Assembly (NCBI GenBank): GCA_018417955.1
Contig: JACTVC010000006.1
Coordinates: forward strand, 1,116,001 to 1,180,000
DNA from: Laccaria trichodermophora
Taxonomy: Eukaryota; Basidiomycota; Agaricomycetes; Agaricales; Hydnangiaceae
Length of the DNA: 64,000 nucleotides
Direction: 5' to 3'
Numbering within the stretch: position 1 is the first letter of the stretch; each line of letters opens with the position of its first letter. A program made the position numbers and the translations under genes. The notes under the pieces are model-generated. The model ran no database searches. It saw only the letters and a list, made by a program, of their open reading frames with translations, and was not told the DNA's origin. This document shows positions 1 through 11,433 of this stretch, piece after piece.

Positions 1-650
1 AGGCCTCAATGGTCAACGATGTCGAGCATCAAGGTTCGAAGAGGTTCACGAAGGTTACACTGTTGCAGCATCGGTGGACCAGTCAAAATGGACTTCGGTT
101 TAAGGAGCGCATCATACGTACCTCTGGCTGTTCGGAATGGAGAGCTGATGTCACCGGAGCTTCTGGATCTTGCCCAGTCACCTCAACATGGGTAAGTAGC
201 ATCATCTTTCTACAGGATGGTGTGATATGATAAAAGGTTTTTCACCTTATGATGAATGGCTCGAGGAAAGCTTTACGTTTCGATTGCATCCTTTAACGCG
301 ACTTCAGCGCGATATTATTATAACAATATGCCTGTTCGAGGAAAGTCAGTCCCACTCGGAATTCCAACGTTGCTTGACATGTTGGGGACCAGGGTTGGAG
401 AAAACGTTCGCTTTTCCCTTGGAATTGAGGATGTTGATTTGGGGTGTCCAAGAGCAAAAATCTGAGGGCTGGAGTTTCAGCCAAGGTCAGCTGGTGCCAA
501 GCGCTGGAAATTACTCAACGCGTGACGGGATCCGGAGCGACCCCTGTTTGCTTCCCTCTTCCATTGCTCAATCACGTTGGATTTTGACAAACATGGTCCG
601 AACCGTCACAGTCATACATGATGCCAAAAGGCTTCATCTGAACATATAAG
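1..650 (+). other. Unresolved stretch, possible gene fragments
   Basis: No complete gene could be assembled here. An open frame enters from the left edge and stops at 101-103, ending in a plausible acidic C-terminus. A GTAAGT donor lies at 192. Another stretch at 256-465 reads as ordinary protein (it contains MPVRGKSVPLGIPTLLDMLG) but could not be joined with confidence to what precedes or follows. I recognise no family. It may be the 3' end of a gene starting outside the window, or decayed sequence. Confidence 0.2.
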
Positions 651-678
651 AGTGGTGAGATCTCTTCGCTTTTAAAAA

Positions 679-2118
679 ATGGCCATCGTTTACAATTTCG
701 ACGCTTCCAGGCAACCTTTCGTTGACTGCCACAACACTCCGACTCTTCGACCCACCATCCCCCAAGAATTGATTGAAATTATAATCGACTTCGCCAGACA
801 CGACGCCCCGTCGCTCAGGACCCTCGCGCTTGCCCACCCAAACTTCAGCAATGCATGTCAGAAATATCTCTTTTCAACTGTCACCATTTGCCCCCCGAAT
901 TCTACGACAGACAAAAAAACCACGCCTGCCCAGCGGTTCCTACAATTATTGATCTCATCTCCACATATCTCTCGTCACGTTCGTGCATTGACAATTGAAT
1001 GTCAAGGGCACAGCGTAGATGATGAACCTTGGCTTCATACCGACACCTCCCTCCATCTCATCCTTCCTCTTCTCTCTCATCTCGCCAAAATTGCCGTCGT
1101 AGGTGGAGCTGAGCCTGGCGCAGGCTTCGGCAAATCATACTTTACCTCCTGGTCGTCACTTTCTTCTAATTTGCGATCAGCGTTGACTTCGGTGCTGCGC
1201 TCAGCATCCGTTGTTGACATTGAGATTGGTGGTTTCTCACTTATGCCAACCTCGTCCGTCAGCAAACGTTCGGCGCTGAAGCGGCTTTCCCTCCTCCCTG
1301 TTTACCTTGTGGACGACACCGGAATGGGAGCCACGCACACGACGCCTTCTGGCCCTCCGGATATCACCAGTGTGAGCCCCGTTCAACGTTCAGAACTTGA
1401 AGAATTCGAAATTAAGCAGACATCTATTACCCTTCGGAGGACGACAGACTGGTTGCACAGTCCAGGCTGTTACCTTGATGTCACCCGCCTACGAAACCTC
1501 AACGTTCACGTCGTCACACTCAAAGACCATAACAACGTGGCGAGGATCCTGGAAACCTGTTCAAGTTCCTTGGAAAATCTAAGCCTTGATGCAGGTTCTG
1601 AAGGTCAGTGAACATCTTTCATTCAATTTGGATGGTCGCTCACTCTTTCCCGTCTATCTCTCTTAGTGAACACAGTCAGACACATTCATGGAACTGTTTA
1701 CCCGGTATCGACCCCTGCCAGTTCGATCAGCCTCGCTTCGCTCCCTAGGCTACGCTCTTTGACGCTTCACGCCGCAATACGCATGTTAATGTTGAACAAC
1801 CGACGCTTTGCCGATCCTTTCCCATGGCTGGTCGCTTTTCTGGAGACGCTTCCGAGCTCTAACTGTCTTTCTGAACTGGAAATTTCGGTTGAGGTCGCCG
1901 TTGGCAAAGAGATCTTCAACAAAATCTCCTGGAAAGAACTGGCTCGCGTCCTCGTCTCGGAGCGGATGCCAAGTCTGCGTATGGCGCGATTGGAGCTGCG
2001 GTTGAAGGAGCAAGTGTTGGTTCATGGGTTGCCGCAAGTTTTGGAGGGGATGCTGGATGCTGATGAGCGTTTACGCGAGTTGCGGAGTAGAAGGATTTTG
2101 GAAGTTGACGTCCAATGA
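679..2118 (+). CDS. F-box-like protein with leucine-rich C-terminal part
   Basis: Two exons, 679-1603 and 1667-2118, with a 63-bp intron (GTCAGT donor, TTAG acceptor), give 458 residues. Near residue 26 the protein has the agaricomycete F-box-like opening (TIPQELIEIIIDFARHDAP), followed by LRTLALAHPNFSNACQKYLF, the usual second half of that motif. The rest is irregular leucine-rich sequence with repeated LRSLTL/LSELEI-type segments, as in the large fungal F-box/LRR families. Family members are thought to bind Skp1 in SCF ubiquitin ligases and to recruit targets through the variable C-terminus; the target here cannot be inferred. The start codon is the first ATG in frame and follows a short A-rich leader. 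These families are large and species-specific. Confidence 0.8.
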
Positions 2119-2371
2119 CCGTTATTTCTTGGACTTTTTCTGCTTTTTCTGCTTGATCTTGTTGGCTTGAAATCGTTACACACAACTGCTAGCTGTGATG
2201 GTGCCAGTGTTTATTTAATAAATTCAAGCTTGCGTATCCGCCTTCCATGCGTTTCCGTGGCTCGCAATAAAAATTCAATTCTGCCAACCAACACCAATTC
2301 CTTGCTATCCATACAGTCCAATAATCACCGCCGACGCGCCGACGAGCAGCTTTCAACGAAGTTCGAACTGG

Positions 2372-2460
2372 GTAAGTTATCCTTTGCCGGTGTTAGGATC
2401 GCAAGGCCGTCAAAGAGCCTGATTTGACCAAGATTTAACTTGTCATAACCACATCCTCAG
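2372..2460 (+). other. Probable 5' UTR intron of dim1
   Basis: A consensus GTAAGT donor at 2372 is followed 89 bp later by a CAG acceptor at 2458-2460, two bases before the dim1 start codon at 2463. This fits a leader intron. It is inferred from the splice signals only. Confidence 0.5.
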
Positions 2461-2462
2461 AA

Positions 2463-3167
2463 ATGTCCTATTTTCTTCCTCATCTTCCTTCCGGCTGGCA
2501 CGTTGATGAGGCTATCAAGTCTGAAGAGGATCGTGTCGTAGTTATCCGATTCGGACATGACTGGGACAGTCAATGCATGATGATGGACGAAACGCTGTAC
2601 TCCGTCGCGGAGAAAGTCCAGAACTTTGCGGTCATTTACCTGGTTGATATCACGGAGGTGCCAGACTTTAATAAGGTGACTGAGGATAACTGGCTTTCTC
2701 TGAAACTTCTGCTGACGTTCAATGCATTGAAACTATAGATGTATGAATTGTATGATCCTTGTACCGTGATGTTCTTCTACCGGTATGCATGTGCTGTTCG
2801 AGACGCAGGAAAAGAGCTGAACTTGCAGCTAGTAATAAACACATCATGATCGATCTGGGAACCGGTAACAACAATAAGATGTAAGTCTCTAACTCATATT
2901 TCATTGAGCGCTCTGACATATCCCTGCCTCAGTAACTGGGCCATGGATAACAAGCAAGAGGTTCGTACATGTGCTCAAATTTGGATAGCGATACTTATAC
3001 TTTACCCCCTTAGTTGATTGATATCATCGAAACGGTTTACCGAGGTGCATCGAAAGGAAGGGGTTTGGTGGTTTCGCCGAAAGGTCAGTCATTGATCGCA
3101 CGTTCATTCAACTCCCCAACCTCATTCCTCTTCTTTGACAGATTACTCTACGCGTTACAGGTACTAG
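2463..3167 (+). CDS. dim1: U5 snRNP thioredoxin-like protein Dim1/Dib1
   Basis: Six exons (2463-2675, 2739-2782, 2833-2880, 2933-2960, 3014-3083, 3142-3167) join in frame to exactly 142 residues, the standard length of this very conserved family. The protein starts MSYFLPHLPSGWHVDEAI and ends PKDYSTRYRY, both hallmarks of Dim1 (human TXNL4A, yeast Dib1). It has a thioredoxin fold without the CxxC redox pair; the equivalent position reads WDSQC. Dim1 is part of the U4/U6.U5 tri-snRNP and holds pre-mRNA splicing in the pre-catalytic state. The five introns are 50-63 bp, which calibrates intron size for the window. The gene is convergent with the oxygenase gene on the minus strand. Confidence 0.97.
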
Positions 3168-3654
3168 ATGCCCTGAGATGGCCCTTGTCTTGTGTTCATC
3201 AACCTTGTTTCATAACCAATGTATGTACAACAGTGAACAGAACTTTGTTTCAACTTATTCGTTGGACTTTATGAGGCTCTGCTTTCCTTTTACGAGGAGC
3301 ATACCTTCTTCTGCCCTTTTCGAGTTTTCGTTATAATCCAATCTGCCTTTCTTGGGCATTGATTGCAATCGAAGCTCATTTGGGACGACAATCCAGTGGG
3401 CATCCAAGTCGTCAATAGGTCCGAAGGTGAATAGGGCCAATCTCTTTCGCAAGATCTGCATCACAGTGATTGAACGAAACTGAAAAAGACTCCAGTCCCG
3501 AATCTTCTTCAACCCGAACAGTGCAATACCCCATCGAGGCATCTGAAGCAGTCAATGACGTTCTTAAACGGCAAGATCAATGTCGTTTTATAACGAAACT
3601 CATTTCAATTCGATGGAAAAGCGAAGGTACAAGGACAGTTGAAGTTGTAAGCGC
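3168..3654. other. Intergenic, convergent 3' ends
   Basis: About 490 bp between the stop codons of dim1 and the oxygenase gene. Only short unsupported open frames are present. It most likely holds the two 3' UTRs. Confidence 0.6.
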
Positions 3655-4436
3655 TTAACCCTCTTCCTCCTTGTGCTCAAACATGAAATCAGTCCTCAAA
3701 GCATACTTGAAACCCTTCGTCACCTCCTCTCCCGTATGCCAGATACCTCTCTGCTGAAAAATCAAAACTCTCCCCAGCTTGGGCTCAACATCAATCCATT
3801 GCTTGTCGTTCCCGCTATGAATTCGTGTGGCGCCTCCCTGTACGCCCTCCTTCCCAAGATATATCTGGAGCGTCACTCTGGACTTGCGCCCATCAGGAAG
3901 CTGAAGTTGGCCATCACAATGACCTCTGAAGAAATTTCCGGGACCATAGCGCAGGTAGCTGAGGCGCTCATTAACCCTAACGTTGACACTAGTCAATCGA
4001 GGGCATGTCGTGGAATAAGCATTACATACCCAATCAACTTCCAAACACCTTCCACTCTACCAGGAGCGCCAACAACACCTTCCCACTCTCCCCCTGGTCT
4101 AATCTCCAAAAGTTCCTGGACATAAGGGAGAAGGCGTTCATATAGTCGGTTTGCAGCCTCATGGTCAAATCGCAAGATTCTTTCACTGTTTCTGTAATCC
4201 GTGTCTATGTAGCTTTCCTGAGGCTTCAAACCGTAATGCACGGCGGCCTGTTTCCATGTCTGATCAGACTCCGCCAAGGCGATGAGAGCGTCACATTCAT
4301 CGGGGGTGAAGACGTCATCCAATACTTTCATGTAATAGCCCTGATAATCTCTTGCGAGAGGTGTTGTTGACCAATCAAAAACGGGGGCGTAGACGGCTGC
4401 GGGGGCATCGATGCGCGTGTCTCTTGGGTAGACCAT
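3655..4436 (-). CDS. 2-oxoglutarate/Fe(II) oxygenase, prolyl 4-hydroxylase-like
   Basis: Two exons on the minus strand, 4436-4030 and 3976-3655, give 242 residues. A closer acceptor (exon 2 at 3988) would add four residues; I prefer 3976 because it gives a normal 53-bp intron and the family spacing WKLIGVNERLSYLRYGPGNF. The double-stranded beta-helix core carries the iron ligands: HxD at H155/D157 (GHCDG) and the distal histidine H216 (IWHTGEE). A basic residue that should bind 2-oxoglutarate lies downstream (R230 in YALRTDF). The family (P4Hc domain) hydroxylates proteins or small molecules using O2 and 2-oxoglutarate; the substrate is unknown. There is no signal peptide, so it is probably cytosolic or nuclear. 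Confidence 0.85.
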
Positions 4437-4884
4437 CTCTCGAAAGCTGGCACTGGCAGTGGGTGGTAACAGAAGGGTAGATCACCCATGGCCATTTTAT
4501 ATAGAAGTGTGCCGCTGAGCATCTTGAAAGCATAGCCAAACCGAGTCACGCTCATGTTGCTGTGCATTTCGGTGCCTTGAGGATTGACACGTTCTTCAAT
4601 TAGAGGTTAGTTCGGTTTGAAAACATCGCTAGATACCTAACGAAGTACCTTGCCAGTGTCCACAATCAACGAATTTATTGCTCGTATACGATCCTGTTTG
4701 TGCATGCCTTCAAGAGTCAACGACTAGATCTGGGTGGTAGGCCGTTTCGCCTTCATTTCGATCAACACCAAAGCACGCTTCTCCGCATTCTCGGTGGGTT
4801 GCATGCCCCCCACATGACGATAAGCGAAACCGACATGCTCCAGAGTCTAATTAACCTCAAGCCGCCACATCGATGTCCACCGTA
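4437..4884. other. Intergenic, no gene seen
   Basis: Upstream region of the oxygenase gene. Overlapping short frames on both strands show no family resemblance. It probably contains the oxygenase promoter. Confidence 0.4.
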
Positions 4885-5410
4885 ATTTCGCCATCAATGA
4901 ATGTGTTCAGTGTTCAGCGGAACCTCTTCGACCCAGACTTGAGTCCATGCGGCTTTCTCCTCCAGGAATTCCCTCGACAGGCACGTTGGGTCCAGTTGGT
5001 ACCGAGGGTCTCGTCATCGAGCCAGGCGTAGTCCTCGCCACTTCCACACTTCGCCTGCTTTGCGTTGTGCAAACCATCCCCGTCGATGGACGAAGAACCA
5101 GTCCCCTTCAAAGCAAGACCTTGTCGATGTGAAGTCCGGTTGTCCCAGTGGCCATTCTCAGGAGGCGTTTGGGCCAACAACATGTAACTCTTGCGGAGCA
5201 CGATACGGTGTCCAGGACTTGTAGACCTCACTGATTTTCCACAATTAGTTCCAGCTGAAGTATGCAATCCATTGCAGGCGAGCTATTGAAGACCTTGCTC
5301 CTAGCATTGTAGAGCACGAAGCGAGGACGGACGTGCACAATGATCACGGGAAATTCAGTAAATGGATATATGTGCGTTTCGTATGCAGAGATCATGTGGA
5401 TGTATGAATA
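4885..5410 (-). pseudogene. Decayed C-terminal half of an HNH-family protein
   Basis: Minus-strand fragments in different frames match the C-terminal region of the tandem HNH gene at 9056-11433. At about 5400-5310 the segment ISAYETHIYPFTEFPVIIVH parallels VSADAFTTHIYPFNKF. Around 5030 YAWLDDETLG parallels CAWLDDATLA, and near 4970 AAWTQVWVEEVPL parallels VAWIQAWVGRVPL. Stops and frame changes separate these pieces and no HNH core is visible, so this is a broken relic. A weaker similar fragment (HDNFLPIIVVTLRPS) at about 5530-5590 may come from another lost copy. Confidence 0.6.
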
Positions 5411-5877
5411 GAACGACCCAATGTTTGTGTGGAGCACAAAGCCCCCAAAGAGAGATGGAGGGCGTACACCTTTTATATGGTGGATGACGTGACAGAGGCG
5501 AAATGAGCCATAATGGGACTGGATGCGAGTGGAGGGTCAGAGTCGGAGGGGCGCAGGGTGACGACAATTATCGGGAGAAAGTTGTCATGAGAAATGTAGA
5601 ATGCGCATGTGTGGTCCAGAAGTAGATTGTGATCGTGTGCCCATTGGAGAAGAGAGGGAGGGTTAAGCGGTACGGCAGATGAATGAGTAGCCGACGTGGA
5701 TGCAGGATACTAACGATGTTGTTTGTGGGATGTTGTGATTGATAAGTGTCTTGCCCGAACGCTCATACACTTCTACTTTACATTACATAAAATATTGTGT
5801 GTTTCCTGTATGAGTGACACATAACTTAGATTCAGTTACCCTCTATTTCACAGTGTTCTGCAAGACTTACAATGTAA
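5411..5877. other. Intergenic, possible second HNH relic
   Basis: No intact gene. The only notable feature is the weak minus-strand resemblance near 5530-5590 to the conserved IYPF...HVRPRF segment of the HNH family. The rest shows nothing. Confidence 0.3.
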
Positions 5878-6824
5878 CTAAACTGACGAACCGGAGCTCC
5901 CATCCATCTTCTTGCGTAAGACTTCCCTCCATACCAACCCACACCAGAGTCGCATAGTACTGCAAAGCGGCACCCTGACTGGATATCCAAGCCATCGCTT
6001 CCACACCAGCAAAGTGAGCACCAGTGTCACCACCCCAACCCCAATTGACAAGAAGAATCTGGAAAGGGGTGTACCGGGTAGGATAAAGATGCCCAAACAA
6101 GCCGCCCATGCCACTGGACCCAAAAGAGCGCAAAGGTATAGCACGAGTTCAAAGGGGAGCATGACGATTGACGACCATGCTAAGGTCAACTCGTCAGCTG
6201 GAAGGGAATGGGATGAAAAGGATTGGGCGCACGGTAGAACCTAATGATGCACCACAGATCGGGCACTCCTACATGGTAGCCAGTATGACGACCGTCGAGA
6301 GATGCCGGCACATGTAGAATCCAGTATACACCGATAAATTTGATGTGTTCTTGGCGGGTGATAATAGAATGCCAGGTCAACGTTGTGGAACTAGTGTGAG
6401 GTATTCGCTCGGGATCCATCCCCTCGAATTGAATCTTCAAGTCGAAAAAGACAATATTAGCGAATACGCTCACAAGACGGATAGAAAATCGCCGAGAGCT
6501 CACGATATCTCCGGGGACCATGACATTCCCCAAGTCGACAGATTCGGTCCTCCTATCCCAATCTGTCGCAACCATCTGACGAGGGCTGGACGCAGAATGG
6601 AGGAGAGAATCGTATTTGAGCGTAAGTATACCCCTGATATCTAGCTGACAATCAGGTCGATGGACAAAGGGAGGAGGAAGTTCTCACATAGCGTAGTCTA
6701 TTGCCATGTTGGCAGGCGGATAGAGCCTATAACCGTATTCGCCCCTCATCCCAGGCCCAAGCCTTGCGCTTGGCCTGAGTGGATCACGAACGGTTACTGG
6801 AAATGGAGGGATTGGTTCTGTCAT
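5878..6824 (-). CDS. Putative small membrane protein, family not recognised
   Basis: Four minus-strand exons (6824-6688, 6633-6504, 6434-6273, 6189-5878) keep one frame and give 246 residues; the introns are 54, 69 and 83 bp. The N-terminal half is hydrophilic. The C-terminal part has two strong hydrophobic segments, IVMLPFELVLYLCALLGPVA and FFLSIGVGVVTLVLTLLVW, and ends in a short basic tail. I do not recognise the family and the third acceptor is uncertain, so the exact joining could change. Because the frame survives three introns and ends in clear transmembrane segments, I think it is a real gene. Confidence 0.45.
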
Positions 6825-7050
6825 TGTAGAGGTAAAAACGATTGGCTGAACAAGGGGTCAATTCATGTTTATAAAGGGCCAGTATCTGCAATCTGAGTAA
6901 GTCTGCGATTTATAGGAGGACTGGGCAGACATTTGTCTCGCAAAGGTTTCTGCTTACAACAAGCCTTCAGTTGACGTTTGAGGGCCGCCTGTCCCACGAG
7001 CACTAGGACCGTCGACGCGCGTGTGAGGGGATTAGTTGAGCTTGAGTTGA

Positions 7051-7056
7051 GCAAGG
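7051..7056. repeat. Left target-site duplication of the 470-bp element
   Basis: GCAAGG, repeated exactly at 7527-7532 on the other side of the element. Confidence 0.8.
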
Positions 7057-7526
7057 TAGGAGGGGGGACAATCCTGATGGAACTCCGATCCTGGTGCGTA
7101 CAGAAATGACCTCAAAATGTGGCCCAACTCCGATCCTATGCGTACAGAAAAATTCGAAAATATCGCCCAACTCCGATCCTCCCTGAGTACAGAAACCTTT
7201 GGTCGCCAGTGAACTCCGATCTACCAGAGTACAGAAATCTCTCGGTTGGTCTCCGGAGGCATGGAATTGGGCCAGCACCGGCCCCTTTGGAACAGTGGTA
7301 CCCCACCACGCCATAAATAAAAAATTGGCCCACCCCCCCAACTGGAGAGTGAAAAAAAAAAAAGGTTCTCGTGTTTTTAACTCCGATCCGTTTTGCGTAC
7401 ATTTTGGGCCAAATTTGGCCGAACCCGATCCGTATGTGTACATTTCTTTGTTGATGAAGGCCTGACAGAAACGGCCAAAATCGACCATTTCGGATCGGAG
7501 TTCCAAGCGCATAGTCCCCCCTCCTA
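7057..7526. mobile_element. MITE-like non-autonomous DNA transposon, 470 bp
   Basis: Both ends carry the perfect 13-bp inverted repeat TAGGAGGGGGGAC. After nine unmatched bases a second inverted block, GGAACTCCGATCC, follows at each end. The element is flanked by a perfect 6-bp direct repeat GCAAGG (7051-7056 and 7527-7532), the expected target-site duplication. The interior has several direct copies of an AACTCCGATC...GTACAGAAA motif and no credible coding sequence. A 6-bp duplication does not fit Tc1/mariner (TA) or hAT (8 bp), so the superfamily is open. Confidence 0.85.
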
Positions 7527-7532
7527 GCAAGG
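7527..7532. repeat. Right target-site duplication of the 470-bp element
   Basis: GCAAGG, identical to 7051-7056. Confidence 0.8.
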
Positions 7533-7736
7533 TGCAAGTTCTGTGATGCGATAACGTGACTTTATACTTGAAGGCAGCCTACTCCTCATGATCACTATAT
7601 CCGCCCTTCTCCTCCGAGTCTCATTCCAAGACTTTCCTTTAGGGGTCCGGGGAACTTGAATTGAACCTATCCCAGCAACGTTGTGCGCCATCTGGTCTAC
7701 TTGTTGAGGAACGTATCAACTTTTGATTCATCTGAC

Positions 7737-8768
7737 ATGGCCTACGATGACTTGTGTCTCAATGTCCCGGCAACTCCGCATGTGCTTTCGGCGGCGTCCA
7801 ATACTGAAGCAAACGACGAATTAGCGAAACCCTCACTCGTTGCGAAAACCTATTGGCCAGAAGGAGACAAAAAAAATGATACATTATCAACCCAGCAAGC
7901 ACACAACGCAGTCTCTTCGGGGGATATTGACTATCGCACCAAATCCAGTAGTGAAGATTTGGGTTCTCAGCCTGATAACTCACGCATGTTACGCGTTGTT
8001 ACCACATTCCCTTTAGTAAAACTGCATTCCTCCAGTCCTACAACAAGAAGCGCAAAAATGGTTTACAAAGGCTGGAAGGAATGGCTTGAATGTAAATCTT
8101 GATTTTTTCGATTCTCTACATACCCCACTTACCTCAATTCAGCCCACTACGTGCTTTGGAAGAGAGGGATCGAACACAATGACATCAGCCTTGACAATCT
8201 AATGTTGGACCCCATTCTCGGCGTTGGTGTCCTGCATGACTTCGACCTCCTCAAAAACATCGGCTGGAACGTTAGAAGCGAACGACAGATTGGGACCGTC
8301 GCTTTCGCCGCTTTTGATCTCCTGAAAAAGGAAACAATAGAACATCACCCCGTTCGAATGTATCGCCATGACGTTGAATCGTTGATCTGGGCATTGGTTT
8401 GGGTTTGTCTAAATATTGAAGGAAAGGGCAATAGGCCCAAAGGCATGGACCGGCTTAAAATGTCCAAACAAATCTGGCGCTTTCATTCTTGGATGGATCC
8501 CTGCACATCTGAATATGCCCGATCGAACATTCTAAGGAACTATCTTACCGACTACCAAGCATCTCCACGTTTTGAAAAAGTTTGGATCCTCGCAATGCGC
8601 TTTCTCGAATGGCTCAATGACAGGTCGAGGGTGAAGAGTAAGTGCCCATTGCGAGTCTTGCTCTGGTGGGCTTTCCGGGAGCCATCTGAGGACTACTGCG
8701 TTCATCAAGAGATAGCAAACCTTGTGAAATCATTCGAAGCATCTCCTGCTTTTGCATCACTTACATAG
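7737..8768 (+). CDS. FunK1-type fungal protein kinase-like protein, short form
   Basis: Exons 7737-8091 and 8143-8768 with a 51-bp intron give about 327 residues. The C-lobe follows the FunK1 pattern. The catalytic-loop segment is IEHNDISLDNLMLD (HND in place of HRD), then the DFG equivalent HDFDLLKN. Next comes IGTVAFAAFDLL, the FunK1 activation segment ending in a TxxFMAxDLL-like motif, and then MYRHDVESLIWALVWV. VAKTYWPE near residue 40 resembles a piece of the N-lobe, but a full glycine-rich loop is not visible and the protein is much shorter than usual (500-800 residues). It is either a reduced member or the 5' exons are missing. FunK1 genes are strongly expanded in agaricomycetes; substrates are unknown. 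Confidence 0.7.
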
Positions 8769-9055
8769 TGATCCTGTCGTAGAGCTATGTTTTTGATAAC
8801 ATGGCAATTTCGGGGATGGTATATACTCTTGATGCTCGGAAGTGTACATTTTACCCAACACGCCAATGCTATTAAACTGCAAGACAGTTGAAGACGGATG
8901 TGCGATGAGTTTGCTAGTGCCGCCCCATGGCGCTGGCAGTGTTCTCCAGAGTCAACAGTCCTAGAAGTCGACGACTTATCACAAATTAATTGAAATAACA
9001 TTCATTCATGGCCAGCGTTAAACAATAATTCATAATAATCGTAAGTCTGCCCTCT

Positions 9056-11433
9056 TCAAGATGACAGTTCGGAGATCGAGATACTAGCCGCGTAATCGGG
9101 GATTTGACCAGCTAACTTGTTTGGTAAATCATCGATATCCATTGGAACTTCGTCCACGTCCATTGCGTCCAGAGGGACACGTCCCACCCACGCTTGAATC
9201 CAGGCGACCTTGTCTTCCCAAGCCTTCTTCGGCGACGGGTCGTGGTCCAACTCGGCGAGGGTAGCGTCATCAAGCCAAGCACAATCTTTGTTCCCTTCCG
9301 ATTTCGCTTTCTTCGGGTTCCTTTCTGATGGAGAACGATTCCTTGGGGGGCGTTTCCTGCCATTAGGTGCGCGTTGAGAACTTGTTTTACCATCCGGATA
9401 GTCATCCTCAGCGATATTGGGGTCGAGCGCCGCCGCGTAAAATTCTGGCGGAATTTCAGAACTCGTCCAAGCTTTGTATATCTCGAGAACGTTCCGCAGG
9501 ATTGGTTTCCATGAAGACATCGCAAATATGTACTCGGCCATGCGATAACTCGTCGTTAGCTTCTTCCCCGAATTGCAGATTACGAAACGTGGATGGACGT
9601 GGGAAGTGATGGTAAGAAATTTATTGAAGGGATATATGTGGGTGGTAAAAGCGTCCGCGGAGACGATGTCCGAATCACTGGCGTTTGCATTTTTAGCCTT
9701 CCCTTTGCCAATGTCGACCTCGCTGGCTGGAAGTTCGCGGCGGTGAATGGGAAAACCTCGCATGTCGTAATTGACGAGTAGCCTATATTCATAGGGTGGT
9801 GACTGTAAAAGCTCGTTACTCTCTTACTTTCATAACTATAAGAGGGACGCACATCGATGGTCGGAAAATCCGCTCGGCTGCCCTTCACGGCGTGATAATG
9901 TTTGATGATGGAATCTTCGGGGAGCAGAAGCCATGAATCCGCGTCGAACAGGCGATGCAAATTCTTTGTAACTGGAGGGGATGTTAGCGGGGTTAACTTC
10001 ACCAAATCGTTGACATACGGAGGGTGATGTTTTTATGGGTATTTACGTTTAAAGTGCCATATTTCATGTTCCACCAATATTCGAGGTTGGTTAACTACAG
10101 GGCCGTTAGCGAAGAAGGACTGTTGATAATAATAGGTTTGAACTCACTAGCGTGTCGTTCGCGCTCCGGGCTAACAGATGGGCGAATTCCAACGCATTGG
10201 CATTATTAACGTTCTCGATGAGACAAAATGCACCGCCAGCAGCAGCGACAACTTTCTCCTTGGCTTTTTCGGGTGTCTTACGATAATCTCGCTTTTCCGG
10301 GGTGTTGTATACTTGAGATTTCGTGGAACGGGGCGGGGTGACAGGGTTGTGAGGCTTGACAGGAATAAAAGGAAAAGAAGCGGAAACCGTGGGATTGACA
10401 GGAATTAGAGGATTAGAAACTGCGGGAGCGGGACGCTTTTCAGGCGGCGGTGATTCAAAGTACGAGGAGACGGATTTCGTCACTCGACCAGGTTGAAATC
10501 GATTTGGGTCAGAGGTCTGCATAGCCTCAGAATTGCCCCTGTCAGCTTGTGTCCAGTGATGGTAGAGTCGAGAGACTGTCGTAAGTCTTTCAGCCAGTTC
10601 CGCGTCCCCCTTCCCAAAGGCCTCCATCTTGTCGTAATCCTGAAGTTTCTGTCCACCATTGCAAATGACAAAAGAAGGATGAACATGAGAAACAATGGTT
10701 GGGAAGTCCTCGTATGGATAAACAAATGTCTTGAAAGCACTTGCAGAGCTAATCTCGATGTTTTCAGCCCTCCGATGGATCGCAACCTGTTTCATATCTG
10801 GGTGGGCGACCAAGGTGTACTTAAATGAATCATCCTAGGACCGCAAGCGTCGGTTAAGTCATCGTTTCAATAGAAGCAGGAGAGAATGCACCGTCATTGC
10901 AGGGAAGTCAATAGGCAAACCCTCGTTTTGGTAGTGTTGATCGTATTCATTCAGAATCTTCATTTCTGGCAATAGAAGCCACTTCCCCTCATCGAACAAA
11001 CGATGGAACTTGGCGCTCACTAGAAAGGGTGTTAGCTCGATGAAGGGGCGCGGTGAAAAACTCACGTCGAAAGATGTTGCGATGGGTGTTAGAATTTACC
11101 GTCCCCCGTTCGACACCCCAAGAACGCTCGAGACTGGACATCTGTTACATTGTCAGATGCTTTTTAGGTAAAAGGCTCCTTAAAACTCACCAACTCGTTT
11201 TTCTTGCCATCTGCGCGAGACAGGACGTGAGCATAATCCACCACATGGCGACACTGGATGTTGTCAATGAGGCAGCGTAGTTGAGTAATATTGCCAGGCG
11301 CTTCGTTCACCCGCTTGAGGACGTCATCCGGAACGTAATCATCGTAGTTTCTGTTTGACGGCGTAGTATCGGCTACTGATGCGATTTCGGGTGAGGGCTG
11401 AAAATCAGCTTCATCATAAGCTGTCCCAGACAT
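9056..11433 (-). CDS. Tandem double HNH-domain protein
   Basis: Seven minus-strand exons (11433-11191, 11141-11066, 11019-10892, 10834-10148, 10094-10019, 9971-9853, 9802-9056) stay in frame for 691 residues. Two modules follow each other. Each has an AH motif (H69, H368), an N in THRN/THKN (N103, N400) and a final HRLFD histidine (H112, H409), the three HNH positions of the fungal HNH_2-like family. Each module continues with IHRR and then a conserved (V/I)YP(Y/F)..F...SHVHP.FVICN block. The modules share exon pattern, including two 76-nt exons in the same phase. No stop separates them: exon 4 carries the end of module 1 and the start of module 2. HNH proteins are metal-dependent nucleases, but the function of this fungal family is unknown and activity is not shown. 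Confidence 0.75.
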
